From an uncultured Candidatus Melainabacteria bacterium (GTDB lineage: Bacteria; Cyanobacteriota; Vampirovibrionia; Gastranaerophilales; Gastranaerophilaceae), in the NCBI GenBank assembly GCA_934757275.1, contig CAKVLN010000004.1, positions 143,503 to 207,502 of the forward strand: a DNA stretch of 64,000 bases. The letters run 5' to 3'. The position numbers and the translations under genes were made by a program. Under the pieces are notes generated by a model that saw only the letters and a list, made by a program, of their open reading frames with translations, was not told where the DNA came from and ran no database searches. Shown piece by piece: positions 16,284 through 27,343 of the stretch; position 1 is the stretch's first letter, and every line of letters begins with the position of its first letter.

Positions 16284-17696
16284 TTATTTTACATGCAAAA
16301 TTTCTTTTGTACACTCTAGAGCAACATCTGTTACAAAATCCATGTCACCTTCTTCAATAATCAACGGAGGATTAAAGTAAATAACATCACCTAATGGTCT
16401 TAACAAAACACCTTTATCAAGAGCTTTTTTGTAAATCTGATAACCTGTTCTCTTTGTGTAATCTAAAGCTTCTTTAGTTTCTCTATTTTTTACAAGTTCA
16501 ATTGCATTAACTAAGCCAATATGACGCACTTCGCCAACATTTTCCAGTGGTAAAAATTTTTCTTTAATAATATTATTAAAATAAATCGCACGCTTGTTTG
16601 CTTTTTCAATAATTTGCTCGTCCTTCAAAATTTTCAACACCTCTATTGCTGCAGAACAAGCCAAAGGGTTGCCTGCATAAGTATGCGAGTGCATAAATGC
16701 CTTACCCTTTAAGTAATCATCGTAAAAGGCATCATAAATTTTTTGTGTCGTTATAGCGATTGCCATTGGCATATAACCGCCCGTCAAACCTTTTGAAAGA
16801 CACATAATATCAGGACTTACGCCTGCATGGTTGAAGGCAAACATCTTGCCTGTACGACCGTAACCAGTTGCAATCTCATCGGCAATAAGATGAACATTGT
16901 ATTTATCACAAAGTTCTCTTAGTTTTTTCAAATATAGTGGCGGATAAACCTTCATGCCAGCAGAACCTTGTAAAAGAGGTTCAACAATGATTGCTGCAGT
17001 TTCGTGAGCGTGTTCTGCAAAAGCTTTTTCTGCTTTTTCAAAACATTCGCAATGACAATTAGTAACTCCCTCTTTTTGAGATAAAGCACAGTTAGTTGTG
17101 TGTCCTTCACAAACTTTGCCATAAGGACATCTGTAACAATCAGGACCATCAATTCTAATTACATCAAGCAAAAGCGGTTTGTATAATTCTGAATACAAAT
17201 CAACACCGCCAACTGCCAACGCACCTAAAGTTTCGCCATGATATGCGTCTGAAAGCGCCATAAAACGTTTCTTTTCTGGGTGACCAGTTTGATAATGATA
17301 TTGAAAACTCATTTTCAAAGACATTTCAATTGCAGCAGAACCATTATCCGCAAAATTGAATTTGCACAACCCCTCTGGAACAACTTTAGCTAACTCGTGA
17401 CAAAGCGTAATCGCAGGTTTGTGTGAAAAATTAGCAAAAATAACATGTTCAAGAGAATCGATTTGTTTTTTTACCGCCTCATTAATTCTAGAATTGCAGT
17501 GACCTAAAAGATTACACCACCAAGAACTAATAACATCTTTGTAGCATTTGCCGTTTGTATCGTATATATTTATGCCTTTGCCACGCTCAATTACGATTGG
17601 GGGAAGTGTTTCATAATCCTTCATCTGTGAGCATGGGTGCCAAATATATTTCAAATCTTCTTTTTGCCAATCTGTTATTTCGTGTTCGTTCATCAT
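16284..17696 (-). CDS. bioA: Adenosylmethionine--8-amino-7-oxononanoate aminotransferase BioA
   Basis: The 470-residue class III PLP aminotransferase converts KAPA to DAPA in biotin synthesis. BioA hallmarks are WHPCSQMKDY, SSWWCNLLGH, SDAYHGETLGALAVGG, LIADEIATGYGRTG and the PLP lysine (K302) in LSKGLTGGYMP. Residues 187-218 carry an insertion-like segment with seven Cys (187, 190, 196, 203, 214, 216, 218), longer than the short CxxC loop I know from some BioA proteins; it might bind a metal. The gene lies 15 bases downstream of bioD. AGAGG precedes the start. Confidence 0.93.
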   Translation of the reverse strand: MMNEHEITDWQKEDLKYIWHPCSQMKDYETLPPIVIERGKGINIYDTNGKCYKDVISSWWCNLLGHCNSRINEAVKKQIDSLEHVIFANFSHKPAITLCHELAKVVPEGLCKFNFADNGSAAIEMSLKMSFQYHYQTGHPEKKRFMALSDAYHGETLGALAVGGVDLYSELYKPLLLDVIRIDGPDCYRCPYGKVCEGHTTNCALSQKEGVTNCHCECFEKAEKAFAEHAHETAAIIVEPLLQGSAGMKVYPPLYLKKLRELCDKYNVHLIADEIATGYGRTGKMFAFNHAGVSPDIMCLSKGLTGGYMPMAIAITTQKIYDAFYDDYLKGKAFMHSHTYAGNPLACSAAIEVLKILKDEQIIEKANKRAIYFNNIIKEKFLPLENVGEVRHIGLVNAIELVKNRETKEALDYTKRTGYQIYKKALDKGVLLRPLGDVIYFNPPLIIEEGDMDFVTDVALECTKEILHVK

Positions 17697-17711
17697 ATCC
17701 TCTTTCTAGCC

Positions 17712-18383
17712 CTATTCAAACTTTTCTTCGAGCAACCTAATTTCCTTTTCACCTTTAGCTACAGTTGCTACAACTTTTACGCCAGTTAGGTATTCAACTT
17801 GTTTTAGGTTGTCTTGTTGCATAAAGCTATCCTTGTCAAAATTGTTCAGAATAATGCCAGCAATTTTAATTCCATTTGCTCTAGCATATTCAACAGTCAA
17901 AAGAGTAGAATTTATTGTGCCTAAACCACCATCTGCAACAATGATTATTGGTGCTGAAAGTTCTTTTATCAAATCTTTAAGAAGATATTTTTCGCCATTT
18001 TCTAATCTCAAAGGGCAAGTTATACCGCCAGCACCTTCAATTAACAAATAATCGTATTCCTTGTTTTTTTGTACAAACTCTTCCTTAATCTTTTGAATAT
18101 CAATTTCCATGCCAGCTCTTTTTGCCGCTAAATGTGGTGAAACTGCCTCTTTCCACCAATAAGCAACACAATCATCTGCGTTAGTTGGAATTTTAGCAGT
18201 ATTAACAACATAATTGCAATCACTCTCTACAAGTTTGCCACCTTTTTCAACCACGCCACTGAGTACGGGTTTGAAATAACCACAATTATACCCTTCCTCT
18301 CTCATTTTTTTCACAATAAGTGCTGAAACATAAGTTTTGCCTATATCAGTACCTGTCGCAGTAATAAATATATTCTTTGACAT
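17712..18383 (-). CDS. bioD: Dethiobiotin synthetase BioD
   Basis: The 223-residue P-loop enzyme closes the ureido ring of DAPA with ATP and CO2. It has the P-loop TGTDIGKTYV at the N-terminus, FKPVLSG and the EGAGG motif. I chose the ATG at 18383 because GGGAGA lies eight bases upstream; the ORF could extend to 18404. bioD and bioA form an operon; bioB and bioF are not in the window. Confidence 0.93.
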   Translation of the reverse strand: MSKNIFITATGTDIGKTYVSALIVKKMREEGYNCGYFKPVLSGVVEKGGKLVESDCNYVVNTAKIPTNADDCVAYWWKEAVSPHLAAKRAGMEIDIQKIKEEFVQKNKEYDYLLIEGAGGITCPLRLENGEKYLLKDLIKELSAPIIIVADGGLGTINSTLLTVEYARANGIKIAGIILNNFDKDSFMQQDNLKQVEYLTGVKVVATVAKGEKEIRLLEEKFE

Positions 18384-18474
18384 AACTAAATTCTCCCTAA
18401 GCAAAAGGTTATCACTTGAAGGTTAAAAGTAAAGTGATTTTGGGAAATGATGTACAACTATTTTCATTTTAATC

Positions 18475-18543
18475 AATACCCACCCGCATTCGTAACTTTC
18501 GCAAAGCTCAAGAACGACTGCGACCTCCCTTATAAGGGCGGCT
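18475..18543 (+). repeat. 55-base conserved intergenic repeat, copy 2
   Basis: Identical over 55 bases to the copies at 12354 and 44678. The following palindrome is CCCTTATAAGGG. Confidence 0.85.
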
Positions 18544-18567
18544 GAAAGGGTTTATACAAACGCCTTC

Positions 18568-19125
18568 TTACAACTCAAAATATTCAGCCTTATCCAATGT
18601 TCTTTCATCACGATAATAGCTATTATAAAGTTTTGCTTTCTTAATAATATCGTACCACTGGTTGTAATGATACATAAAATCATCTTTGTCCTTATTCATA
18701 TAATGAATAGTAACAATTCCCTCATACCCTCTTGTAACTCTCAAAAATTCACATTGCCCTTGAACTTTATTGTAATTATTAGTACAGCGACCAACAATTG
18801 CCTCATTTTCAGTAAGACGAAGTGTCTTGTAAGCCCCAGTCGGGTTCATTTTTGTCATTCTGCCCGTTGTATTGGAAAGAAAAACATTAATCGGATAATT
18901 TGAATACTTATAAGAGTGAATTACAACCGTTCTAACCCAATTATTGCTTGATTGTCCCTGTGGAACGTATTGCAAAATCGCCTCATTACCGACTTTTTTG
19001 TAATACCCCTTAACCCAAAGTTCCTTATTAGGGAATTTTATAATAATTGTTTCGTAAGCAAAAACGCTGAGCATTGACATCAGCAAAAGACAAACTATTA
19101 GGCTAAATAAATGGACTTTTTTCAT
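18568..19125 (-). CDS. Secreted hypothetical protein
   Basis: The 185-residue product has a clear signal peptide (basic start, hydrophobic residues 6-20, then SVFAYE). The mature part is Tyr- and Lys-rich with two Cys (GRCTNN, GQCEF) that could form a disulfide. No domain is recognised. The start overlaps the end of the nif3-like gene by 23 bases, so it is probably cotranscribed. Confidence 0.65.
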   Translation of the reverse strand: MKKVHLFSLIVCLLLMSMLSVFAYETIIIKFPNKELWVKGYYKKVGNEAILQYVPQGQSSNNWVRTVVIHSYKYSNYPINVFLSNTTGRMTKMNPTGAYKTLRLTENEAIVGRCTNNYNKVQGQCEFLRVTRGYEGIVTIHYMNKDKDDFMYHYNQWYDIIKKAKLYNSYYRDERTLDKAEYFEL

Positions 19126-19768
19126 CTGCTACCACTCCATTTTCGCCAACACCAGTAAGTCTTTTCAAAAGTTTTGGTGCAAAAATTTCACTCTCAAAAT
19201 GTCCAATATCAAACACTACCTTCTTCGCCTCAACCGCAGTATGAAATTTCAAATCACCAGTCACAAAAGCGTCAGTTTGTCCAATAAATTCAGACCCAGA
19301 ACCAGCGCAAAAGCCAATCGTTTTAACAGTTTCAGCACCCAAATTATTAATATAACGTAATTTTGGCGAAATTTTCAAAAGTTTAGCTCTCAATTCTTCA
19401 ACTCCAAGCGGAGTTTCTAACTCTACCACTCGTACAAAATCATCATTATAACTCTTCTTCAAACCTAACTCTTCTAGTATAAGGTCAGTTGTTCCGCCTT
19501 CTGCTCTATCTAGATTTGTATGTGCGCAATACATGTTTATTTTGCGATACTCGAAAGGCACAAAAAACAACGGGTGGTGCGAAATTATCATATCACACCC
19601 TTTTGAAATTGCTTGTTCTACAATTTTATCAGTAATCGTAAGTGCAAACAAAATTTTGCTTACACTTGCCCCCTCTAAATCTACTATCCAACCGCTTGCG
19701 TCCCATTTTTCTTGTGTATCAAGCGGCGCAAAATCTTCTATCTTTTGTACAATTTCGTACTTATTCAA
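19103..19768 (-). CDS. Nif3-like dinuclear metal centre protein
   Basis: The protein of about 221 residues has NIF3/DUF34 metal-binding motifs: IISHHPLFF and, near the end, DIGHFESE. Members bind two metal ions; the cellular role is unsettled. I favour a TTG start at 19768: GGAGG lies six bases upstream and the TTG overlaps the stop codon of coaBC. The ATG at 19819 would lie far inside coaBC and lacks a ribosome site. Confidence 0.85.
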   Translation of the reverse strand: MNKYEIVQKIEDFAPLDTQEKWDASGWIVDLEGASVSKILFALTITDKIVEQAISKGCDMIISHHPLFFVPFEYRKINMYCAHTNLDRAEGGTTDLILEELGLKKSYNDDFVRVVELETPLGVEELRAKLLKISPKLRYINNLGAETVKTIGFCAGSGSEFIGQTDAFVTGDLKFHTAVEAKKVVFDIGHFESEIFAPKLLKRLTGVGENGVVADEKSPFI

Positions 19769-20957
19769 AAATTTCCTCCAAAATACGTTTTGCAATATTT
19801 TGTTTTGTATCTTTTTCAACGTGTTTTATATTCAAATCTTTATCAAGAAGATAAACTTCATTTTCGTCGCTATTGAAACCGATATCTTTTCTTGAAATAT
19901 CGTTCGCTACCAAAAAGTCACAACCCTTTTTCTGAATTTTCTTTTTAGCATTCTCAATTAAATTTTCGCTCTCTGCGCAAAAACCGACAATCACTGGCAT
20001 GTTTTCTTTGCTCTTAGAAGAACTTGCGTTTTTGATTTCGCAAATTTCCTTCAAGATGTCAGGGTTTTTAACTAATTCTAAAGTTATTCCCTCATCGTCA
20101 CTTTTTTTAATTTTTTGTTCAGAATAGTTTTTAATTCTATAATCAGAAACAGCAGCCGTCATAATAATACAATCTTGATTTGCCAAATTTTCTTTTACAA
20201 CTTTTTCCATTTCTTGCGCAGTTTCTGCCACTATGTTTTTATAACTTTTTTCTACTTTAAAGGTAGAAACCAAAGTTACATCTGCGCCCTCTTGACTTGC
20301 CATATCAGCCAAAGCAATTCCCATTTTGCCAGACGAAGAATTAGAAATAAATCTCACAGGGTCAATTTTTTCTTTTGTTCCACCAGCAGTTATCAAGATT
20401 TTCTTGCCAGAAAGTTTGCCAGAAGATAAAATTCTATCAGTTGCCTCAAAAATTTCTTCAACCTCTCGCATTCTACCTTTGCCATTCGTTCCGCAAGCTA
20501 AATATCCTTCATCTGGCTCTAAAATATTGTAACCATTTTTTCTTAACTTAGACAAATTTTCTTGGACAAATGGATTTTCCCACATGTTAGTATTCATAGC
20601 AGGCGCAATTAAAAAAGGTTTATTAAAAGCACAAGCAGTTGATAACAACAAATTATCACAAATTCCGTTTGCCAATTTTGAAATAGTATTAGCACTAGCT
20701 GGTGCAATTACAAAAATATCAGCCTCCGTAAGTGCAATATGCTCGGGCTTGTATTCATCAATTTCAAAATTATCAACATAAACTTCGTTATTAGAAAGTG
20801 TCTGTAAGGTTAATTTTGTAACAAAATTAAGTGCGTTTGGCGTAAGCACAACACGCACATTCGCACGAGCCTTTCTATATAATCTTACAAGTTCACATAT
20901 TTTGTAAGCGGCAATTCCGCCAGTTATTCCTATTAAAATATTTTTGTTTTCTAACAT
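19761..20957 (-). CDS. coaBC: Bifunctional phosphopantothenoylcysteine synthetase/decarboxylase CoaBC
   Basis: The 398-residue protein joins the flavoprotein decarboxylase CoaC (ITGGIAAYKICELVR at the start, active-site APAMNTNMWENP) to the CoaB ligase (ITAGGTKEKIDPVRFISNSS, then AAVSDYR). Together they turn 4'-phosphopantothenate into 4'-phosphopantetheine for CoA. The type III pantothenate kinase coaX is at 43902. The gene is coupled to nif3. Confidence 0.94.
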   Translation of the reverse strand: MLENKNILIGITGGIAAYKICELVRLYRKARANVRVVLTPNALNFVTKLTLQTLSNNEVYVDNFEIDEYKPEHIALTEADIFVIAPASANTISKLANGICDNLLLSTACAFNKPFLIAPAMNTNMWENPFVQENLSKLRKNGYNILEPDEGYLACGTNGKGRMREVEEIFEATDRILSSGKLSGKKILITAGGTKEKIDPVRFISNSSSGKMGIALADMASQEGADVTLVSTFKVEKSYKNIVAETAQEMEKVVKENLANQDCIIMTAAVSDYRIKNYSEQKIKKSDDEGITLELVKNPDILKEICEIKNASSSKSKENMPVIVGFCAESENLIENAKKKIQKKGCDFLVANDISRKDIGFNSDENEVYLLDKDLNIKHVEKDTKQNIAKRILEEIFE

Positions 20958-21137
20958 ACAAGTATTATAGCATGGTGACAGCCAGTTTTAACAAATTTCC
21001 CTTGATTATTTTTTTGTGCTATACTAACTAAAGTAGAGTGTTAAAAACACAAAGAATAGCTTGAAGAGCTTTTGTTATTGTCGGTATAGAAAACCGACCT
21101 ACCGCTACAACTTCAATTACATATTAAAGGGGGATAA

Positions 21138-23573
<2,436 letters not shown>

Positions 23574-23596
23574 TTGGTTGTTAGTTTGAAAACTTA

Positions 23597-23634
23597 AAAG
23601 GCGAGAAATGCTAAAGCATTTCTCGCCTTTTTAA
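23597..23634. terminator. Bidirectional terminator between gyrB and ilvB
   Basis: AAAGGCGAGAAATGCT and its complement form a strong stem with T runs on the plus strand and A runs that serve as a T tract on the minus strand. Confidence 0.85.
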
Positions 23635-23643
23635 TAATTTTTT

Positions 23644-25263
23644 CTAAATATTTTCAAACGAATCAATCACAATATCTACAATTGCCGTACCTTTGTGATT
23701 AATCGCTTTTTCTAGCGCAGGAATCAGTTCTTCTTTTTTTGAAACTCTAACTGCAAACAAATCATAAGCTTCTGCAATCTTCGTGAAATCAGGGTTTATC
23801 ATCTCTACTTGATAACGTCTATTATAGATTTTTTCTTGAAGTTCACGCACCATGCCTAGATAACTATTGTTCATGATGATGATTTTGAGCGGAATATTAT
23901 GTTCTCGGCAAGTCGCTAATTCTTGCAAATTCATCTGAAACGAGCCATCACCAGTGATGTTCAAAACAAGGCTATTTGGGTTTGCAATATATGCACCAAT
24001 AGAGGCTGGTAAGCCAAAACCCATTGTGCCAAGACCACCAGAGGTTATGAATTTTCGTGGTTTGTTGAAGTTGAAAAATTGCGCCGTTAACATTTGATGT
24101 TGCCCAACATCAGTCACAACGACTGGCTCAAAATATTTTGTAAAATCAGAAACAGTTTCTAGAACGAAAGACGAATGCAAGCTTTCTGAGAAATCATCTT
24201 CAATGTTTTCCTCTTCATCTTGCATTGAATCAATCTCCATAAGCCATTTTTCAGGAGAAGTAAATTCGTTTTTCTTGCTTACAAAATCTGTTAAAAATTC
24301 TTTTATGTCAGCAATAATTTCAAAATCTACTGGCATGTCGGCTGACTGAATATTTATGCTCGCAATTTTGTAATTTTTGGTAAACTCGTTGTTTTTGCAA
24401 GTTGAACGGTCAGAAAAACCAGCACCAAGAGTAATTAATAAGTCGCATTGTTTTAGTGCAGAATTGGCAAGCTCTACGCCATTCAAGCCAATCATGCCTA
24501 GATAAAGCCTATTTTCTGATGGATAAACACCGATACCCATAAGCGTTGAAACAACAGGACATTGAGTTTGTGAAATAAATTTTTCGACCTCTTCTGAAGC
24601 ATTAAGACAACCGCCACCCAACAGAACAAGCGGTTTTTGCGCATTTTTGAGAAGTGAAGAAAGTGTATCAATTTCTTTGGTAAAATCTGCTTTGATATCT
24701 GGCATTTCAGAAATTTTTTCTTTTTTTGAATGATATTCAGCCTCTAGTATGTTTCTAGCTAAAGCCACTACAACTGGACCTTTAACGCCAGAATTTGCCA
24801 CTTTGAACGCCTCTCTAATCACTTGAACGACATCATCATCGTATTTTAAGGTATAAACTTTTTTGCAACAAGATTGAATCATCGCTGGAATGTCTACATT
24901 TTGGAAAATCTTTCCGTTTCTATTTGTCGTAGAAACTGCGCCAGCAAGCACCACAAGCGGAGTTGAGTCCGCATAGGCATTTGCAATACCAGTAACTGTA
25001 TTTGTAAACCCTGGACCAGAAGTCACTAATACAACGCCTGCTCTCCCGCAAACTCTTGCATAGCCTTCCGCTGCGTGAACGGCGGCTTGCTCGTGCCTTA
25101 CAAGGTAGTGCTTAATTTTATCTGTTTTTGATAATTCATTATAGATGCTAAGAACGGACGCTCCAGGATATCCGAACACACTATCTACACCTAGCTCAAT
25201 AAGGGTTTGAACGAGTGCAGATGCGGTATTTACAGTTTTTGTAAGACTAGCAGATTTAATCAT
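23644..25263 (-). CDS. ilvB: Acetolactate synthase large subunit-like TPP enzyme
   Basis: About 539 residues with TPP-enzyme order: the N-terminal PYR domain (GYPGASVLSIYNEL, RHEQAAVHAAEGYAR), a central domain, and the C-terminal TPP motif (TGDGSFQMNLQEL ... IIMNNS). It would condense two pyruvates, or pyruvate with 2-oxobutyrate, in branched-chain amino acid synthesis. No regulatory subunit (ilvN/ilvH) is beside it. I use the ATG at 25263, preceded by TATAAT at 25278-25273 and no ribosome site, so its mRNA may be leaderless. Confidence 0.88.
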   Translation of the reverse strand: MIKSASLTKTVNTASALVQTLIELGVDSVFGYPGASVLSIYNELSKTDKIKHYLVRHEQAAVHAAEGYARVCGRAGVVLVTSGPGFTNTVTGIANAYADSTPLVVLAGAVSTTNRNGKIFQNVDIPAMIQSCCKKVYTLKYDDDVVQVIREAFKVANSGVKGPVVVALARNILEAEYHSKKEKISEMPDIKADFTKEIDTLSSLLKNAQKPLVLLGGGCLNASEEVEKFISQTQCPVVSTLMGIGVYPSENRLYLGMIGLNGVELANSALKQCDLLITLGAGFSDRSTCKNNEFTKNYKIASINIQSADMPVDFEIIADIKEFLTDFVSKKNEFTSPEKWLMEIDSMQDEEENIEDDFSESLHSSFVLETVSDFTKYFEPVVVTDVGQHQMLTAQFFNFNKPRKFITSGGLGTMGFGLPASIGAYIANPNSLVLNITGDGSFQMNLQELATCREHNIPLKIIIMNNSYLGMVRELQEKIYNRRYQVEMINPDFTKIAEAYDLFAVRVSKKEELIPALEKAINHKGTAIVDIVIDSFENI

Positions 25264-25400
25264 CTTGAAAACATTATACATCAAAATTAAATAAAAGACT
25301 TGATTTATATTTTTGTTTAGAGTAAGATTGTTTTGCACTAGCGTGCATTGAAAATTGTATAAAACATTAGGTGATAGCGCATTCACCTAAGTGTAAGCCT

Positions 25401-25477
25401 CGGGATGTAGCGCAGTTTGGTAGCGCACCTCGCTTGGGACGAGGGGGTCGCACGTTCGAATCGTGTCATCCCGACCA
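25401..25477 (+). tRNA. tRNA-Pro (anticodon TGG)
   Basis: All four stems can be paired: acceptor CGGGATG/CATCCCG, D arm GCGC...GCGC, anticodon stem CCTCG/CGAGG with loop CTTGGGA (anticodon 25435-25437), and T arm with GTTCGAAT. The CCA end (25475-25477) is encoded. Confidence 0.96.
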
Positions 25478-25483
25478 TTTAAA

Positions 25484-25518
25484 AAAAGACTTTCAGCATT
25501 TTGTTGAAAGTCTTTTTT
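25484..25518 (+). terminator. Terminator of tRNA-Pro
   Basis: AAAAGACTTTCA pairs with TGAAAGTCTTTT across a nine-base loop and ends in a T run. Confidence 0.85.
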
Positions 25519-25559
25519 AATGCAATTAGTTTCTGTCAGGCAATGCCTGACAATAACTA

Positions 25560-25670
25560 AATGAAAAAGTCGTTTTAATAATTTTTCATGTTTAATGCAC
25601 TTAATGAACGCATAATAAAAAACAAAATCTAATACGAACTTATTCACTCATTCACCTATTCACTTATACC
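25560..25670. repeat. ATTCAC-repeat element, copy a
   Basis: The right arm carries tandem near-octamers (TTATTCAC, TCATTCAC, CTATTCAC). The centre (AATGCACTTAATGAACGCAT) matches that of the element at 27208. The left arm is degraded. Confidence 0.6.
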
Positions 25671-25717
25671 TTTTTACCCCATTACCCTATTCCCTCATTC
25701 ACTCGAAAATGTAAACT

Positions 25718-25778
25718 TTTGTAACAAATTTTTCTTCCAAAAGTCAATTTTTACTTCCCAAAAAACTTCATGTATATA
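25718..25778 (+). promoter_or_regulatory. TTTGTAACA box and -10 before the 25850 gene
   Basis: TTTGTAACA (25718-25726) lies 46 bases before a TATATA -10 (25773-25778). Confidence 0.5.
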
Positions 25779-25849
25779 AGGGAATTAAATTAAGTTACTT
25801 GGAGATTAATAACTCACAATTATTGATGTCCAGAAAAAGGCGGTTTATT

Positions 25850-27124
25850 ATGGCAGGATATGACATTAATAGTATTAATGCACTAGGCAGCGACCCAATG
25901 TTTTTGGCAGCACTAAATGCGTACAATCCAAATTTTATGAGAACGCAACAAGCTAGTCAAATGCAACAGGTAGCTACAAACCCACAAGTTGCATCAACTA
26001 CTCCACAACAAGTAGCTCTTACACAAACAACAGAACTTCCAAAAGCCGATTATTCGCAAGAAGCTGATTCAAACACAGGTCTGGTAGCTGGTTTAACAGT
26101 AACCGCTCTTGGCGCAGCATCGTTAATCTATGCAGCCAAAAAAGGTAACGGCGAAGGTATTATTAAAGGTTTCAAAAATATCTTTAAAGGTACAAAAAAT
26201 AGCATGACAAAAACAGCAGAAGAAGTTTCTCATAAAAAAGAAGCTTTGAAGGACATTCAAGTTGTTATGAAGAATGGCAAACCAGTTTATTACATTCCAA
26301 ACAAAACTGTAACTTACAATACAACTGCTGATATTCAAAATGCATTACAAGGAAATACAAAGCTTGAGCGTCAACTTAGAAGTTTAAGATTAGGCACTGG
26401 CGAAACAAGTATTACTGCAGGTACTTTCACCCTAAAAGATGGTGGCAACGCTAACACAATCATCTTTAAAGGTGACAAAATCGAAGACATCATCAATTCT
26501 AGCGGTGCGTCACTAAAAGATAAGTTCCTAGAAAACGGCAAAATCAAGTCTGATTTGGAAGACGTGGCAGACAATGCCTTTGCTAGAAAAATTGAAGACT
26601 ATATCTCAAAAATCAAAGAAGGCAATTCTGAAATAATTCGTGGCAAAGATACTAACTTGAGAGATTTCACTTACACAACACAAATTGGCGATACAAGTGC
26701 AGAAATTTTCAGAAAAGTTTTATCATCAGCTAATCAAGGTTCTACTAACGCAGAAATCAAAAAATTGACCGCTCTGAAAGAATTTCAAGCTGGCGATAAA
26801 GAGGTTTTAGCTTATGTAAGAACTTCTCGAGAAAATGGCAAAAACATAGATTCAATTATTAGCAAAGACTTCTTGTCGAAAGGTAAAGTACCAGAAGGAT
26901 ACAAAGTTCATGAATTTACATTGCCTGATGGCAAGAACACAATCAAAGTTGTTGACGGCAAAGTCGCTGGCGTAACAATCGGAGGCAAGTATTATAGCAA
27001 AGATACCGTTGATTGTAAGGCTTATTTGGAACGCAATAAGCATGATGAAGATATTAATAAGGCAATCGAAAACGCTCTTAAAAATAACAAAATTCCAAAA
27101 GGTGCGACTATTGTACCAGTATAA
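25850..27124 (+). CDS. Lineage-specific hypothetical protein with one membrane segment
   Basis: From the ATG at 25850 (preceded by AAAGGCGG, the same ribosome site type as at 4248) the product has about 424 residues. It begins MAGYDINSINALGSD, has a Gln/Thr-rich stretch, then a hydrophobic helix (GLVAGLTVTALGAASLIYAA, about residues 80-100) and a long Lys-rich soluble region. No domain is recognised. The N-terminal NPNF and hydrophobic helix resemble other lineage-specific proteins here. It has its own TTGTAACAA-box promoter and terminator. Confidence 0.65.
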   Translation: MAGYDINSINALGSDPMFLAALNAYNPNFMRTQQASQMQQVATNPQVASTTPQQVALTQTTELPKADYSQEADSNTGLVAGLTVTALGAASLIYAAKKGNGEGIIKGFKNIFKGTKNSMTKTAEEVSHKKEALKDIQVVMKNGKPVYYIPNKTVTYNTTADIQNALQGNTKLERQLRSLRLGTGETSITAGTFTLKDGGNANTIIFKGDKIEDIINSSGASLKDKFLENGKIKSDLEDVADNAFARKIEDYISKIKEGNSEIIRGKDTNLRDFTYTTQIGDTSAEIFRKVLSSANQGSTNAEIKKLTALKEFQAGDKEVLAYVRTSRENGKNIDSIISKDFLSKGKVPEGYKVHEFTLPDGKNTIKVVDGKVAGVTIGGKYYSKDTVDCKAYLERNKHDEDINKAIENALKNNKIPKGATIVPV

Positions 27125-27144
27125 TAATTCCCCTTTCATAATAT

Positions 27145-27172
27145 TACCCTCGAAATTTCGAGGGTATTTTGT
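27145..27172 (+). terminator. Terminator after the 25850 gene
   Basis: TACCCTCGAAA/TTTCGAGGGTA is a perfect palindrome followed by TTTT. Confidence 0.75.
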
Positions 27173-27207
27173 TAAGAAAAAATGTTATTGTCAGGCTTGA
27201 GTTAAAA

Positions 27208-27330
27208 AGGTGAATAAGTGAATAAGTAGTTTTAATAATTTTTTATATTTAATGCGTCTAATGAACGCATTATAAAAACAAAATTTAATACGAACTTATG
27301 CACTCATTCACCTATTCACTTATTCACTTC
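27208..27330. repeat. ATTCAC-repeat inverted element, copy b
   Basis: The left arm GTGAATAAGTGAATAAGT (27210-27227) pairs with the right arm (27310-27327) at 17 of 18 positions. The centre contains AATGCGT/ACGCATT. Confidence 0.75.
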
Positions 27331-27343
27331 ACAGATTTGCTTT

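Noticed and set aside
25387..25647. Minus-strand ORF of 86 codons across the tRNA region
   Set aside because: It is the antisense of tRNA-Pro and its terminator; the string GRDDTIRTCDPLVPSE is a known translation artefact of tRNA-Pro genes.
25560..25670. Possible CRISPR array because of repeated ATTCAC units
   Set aside because: The units are tandem 7-8-mers without spacers, arranged as inverted repeats; no cas genes are near.
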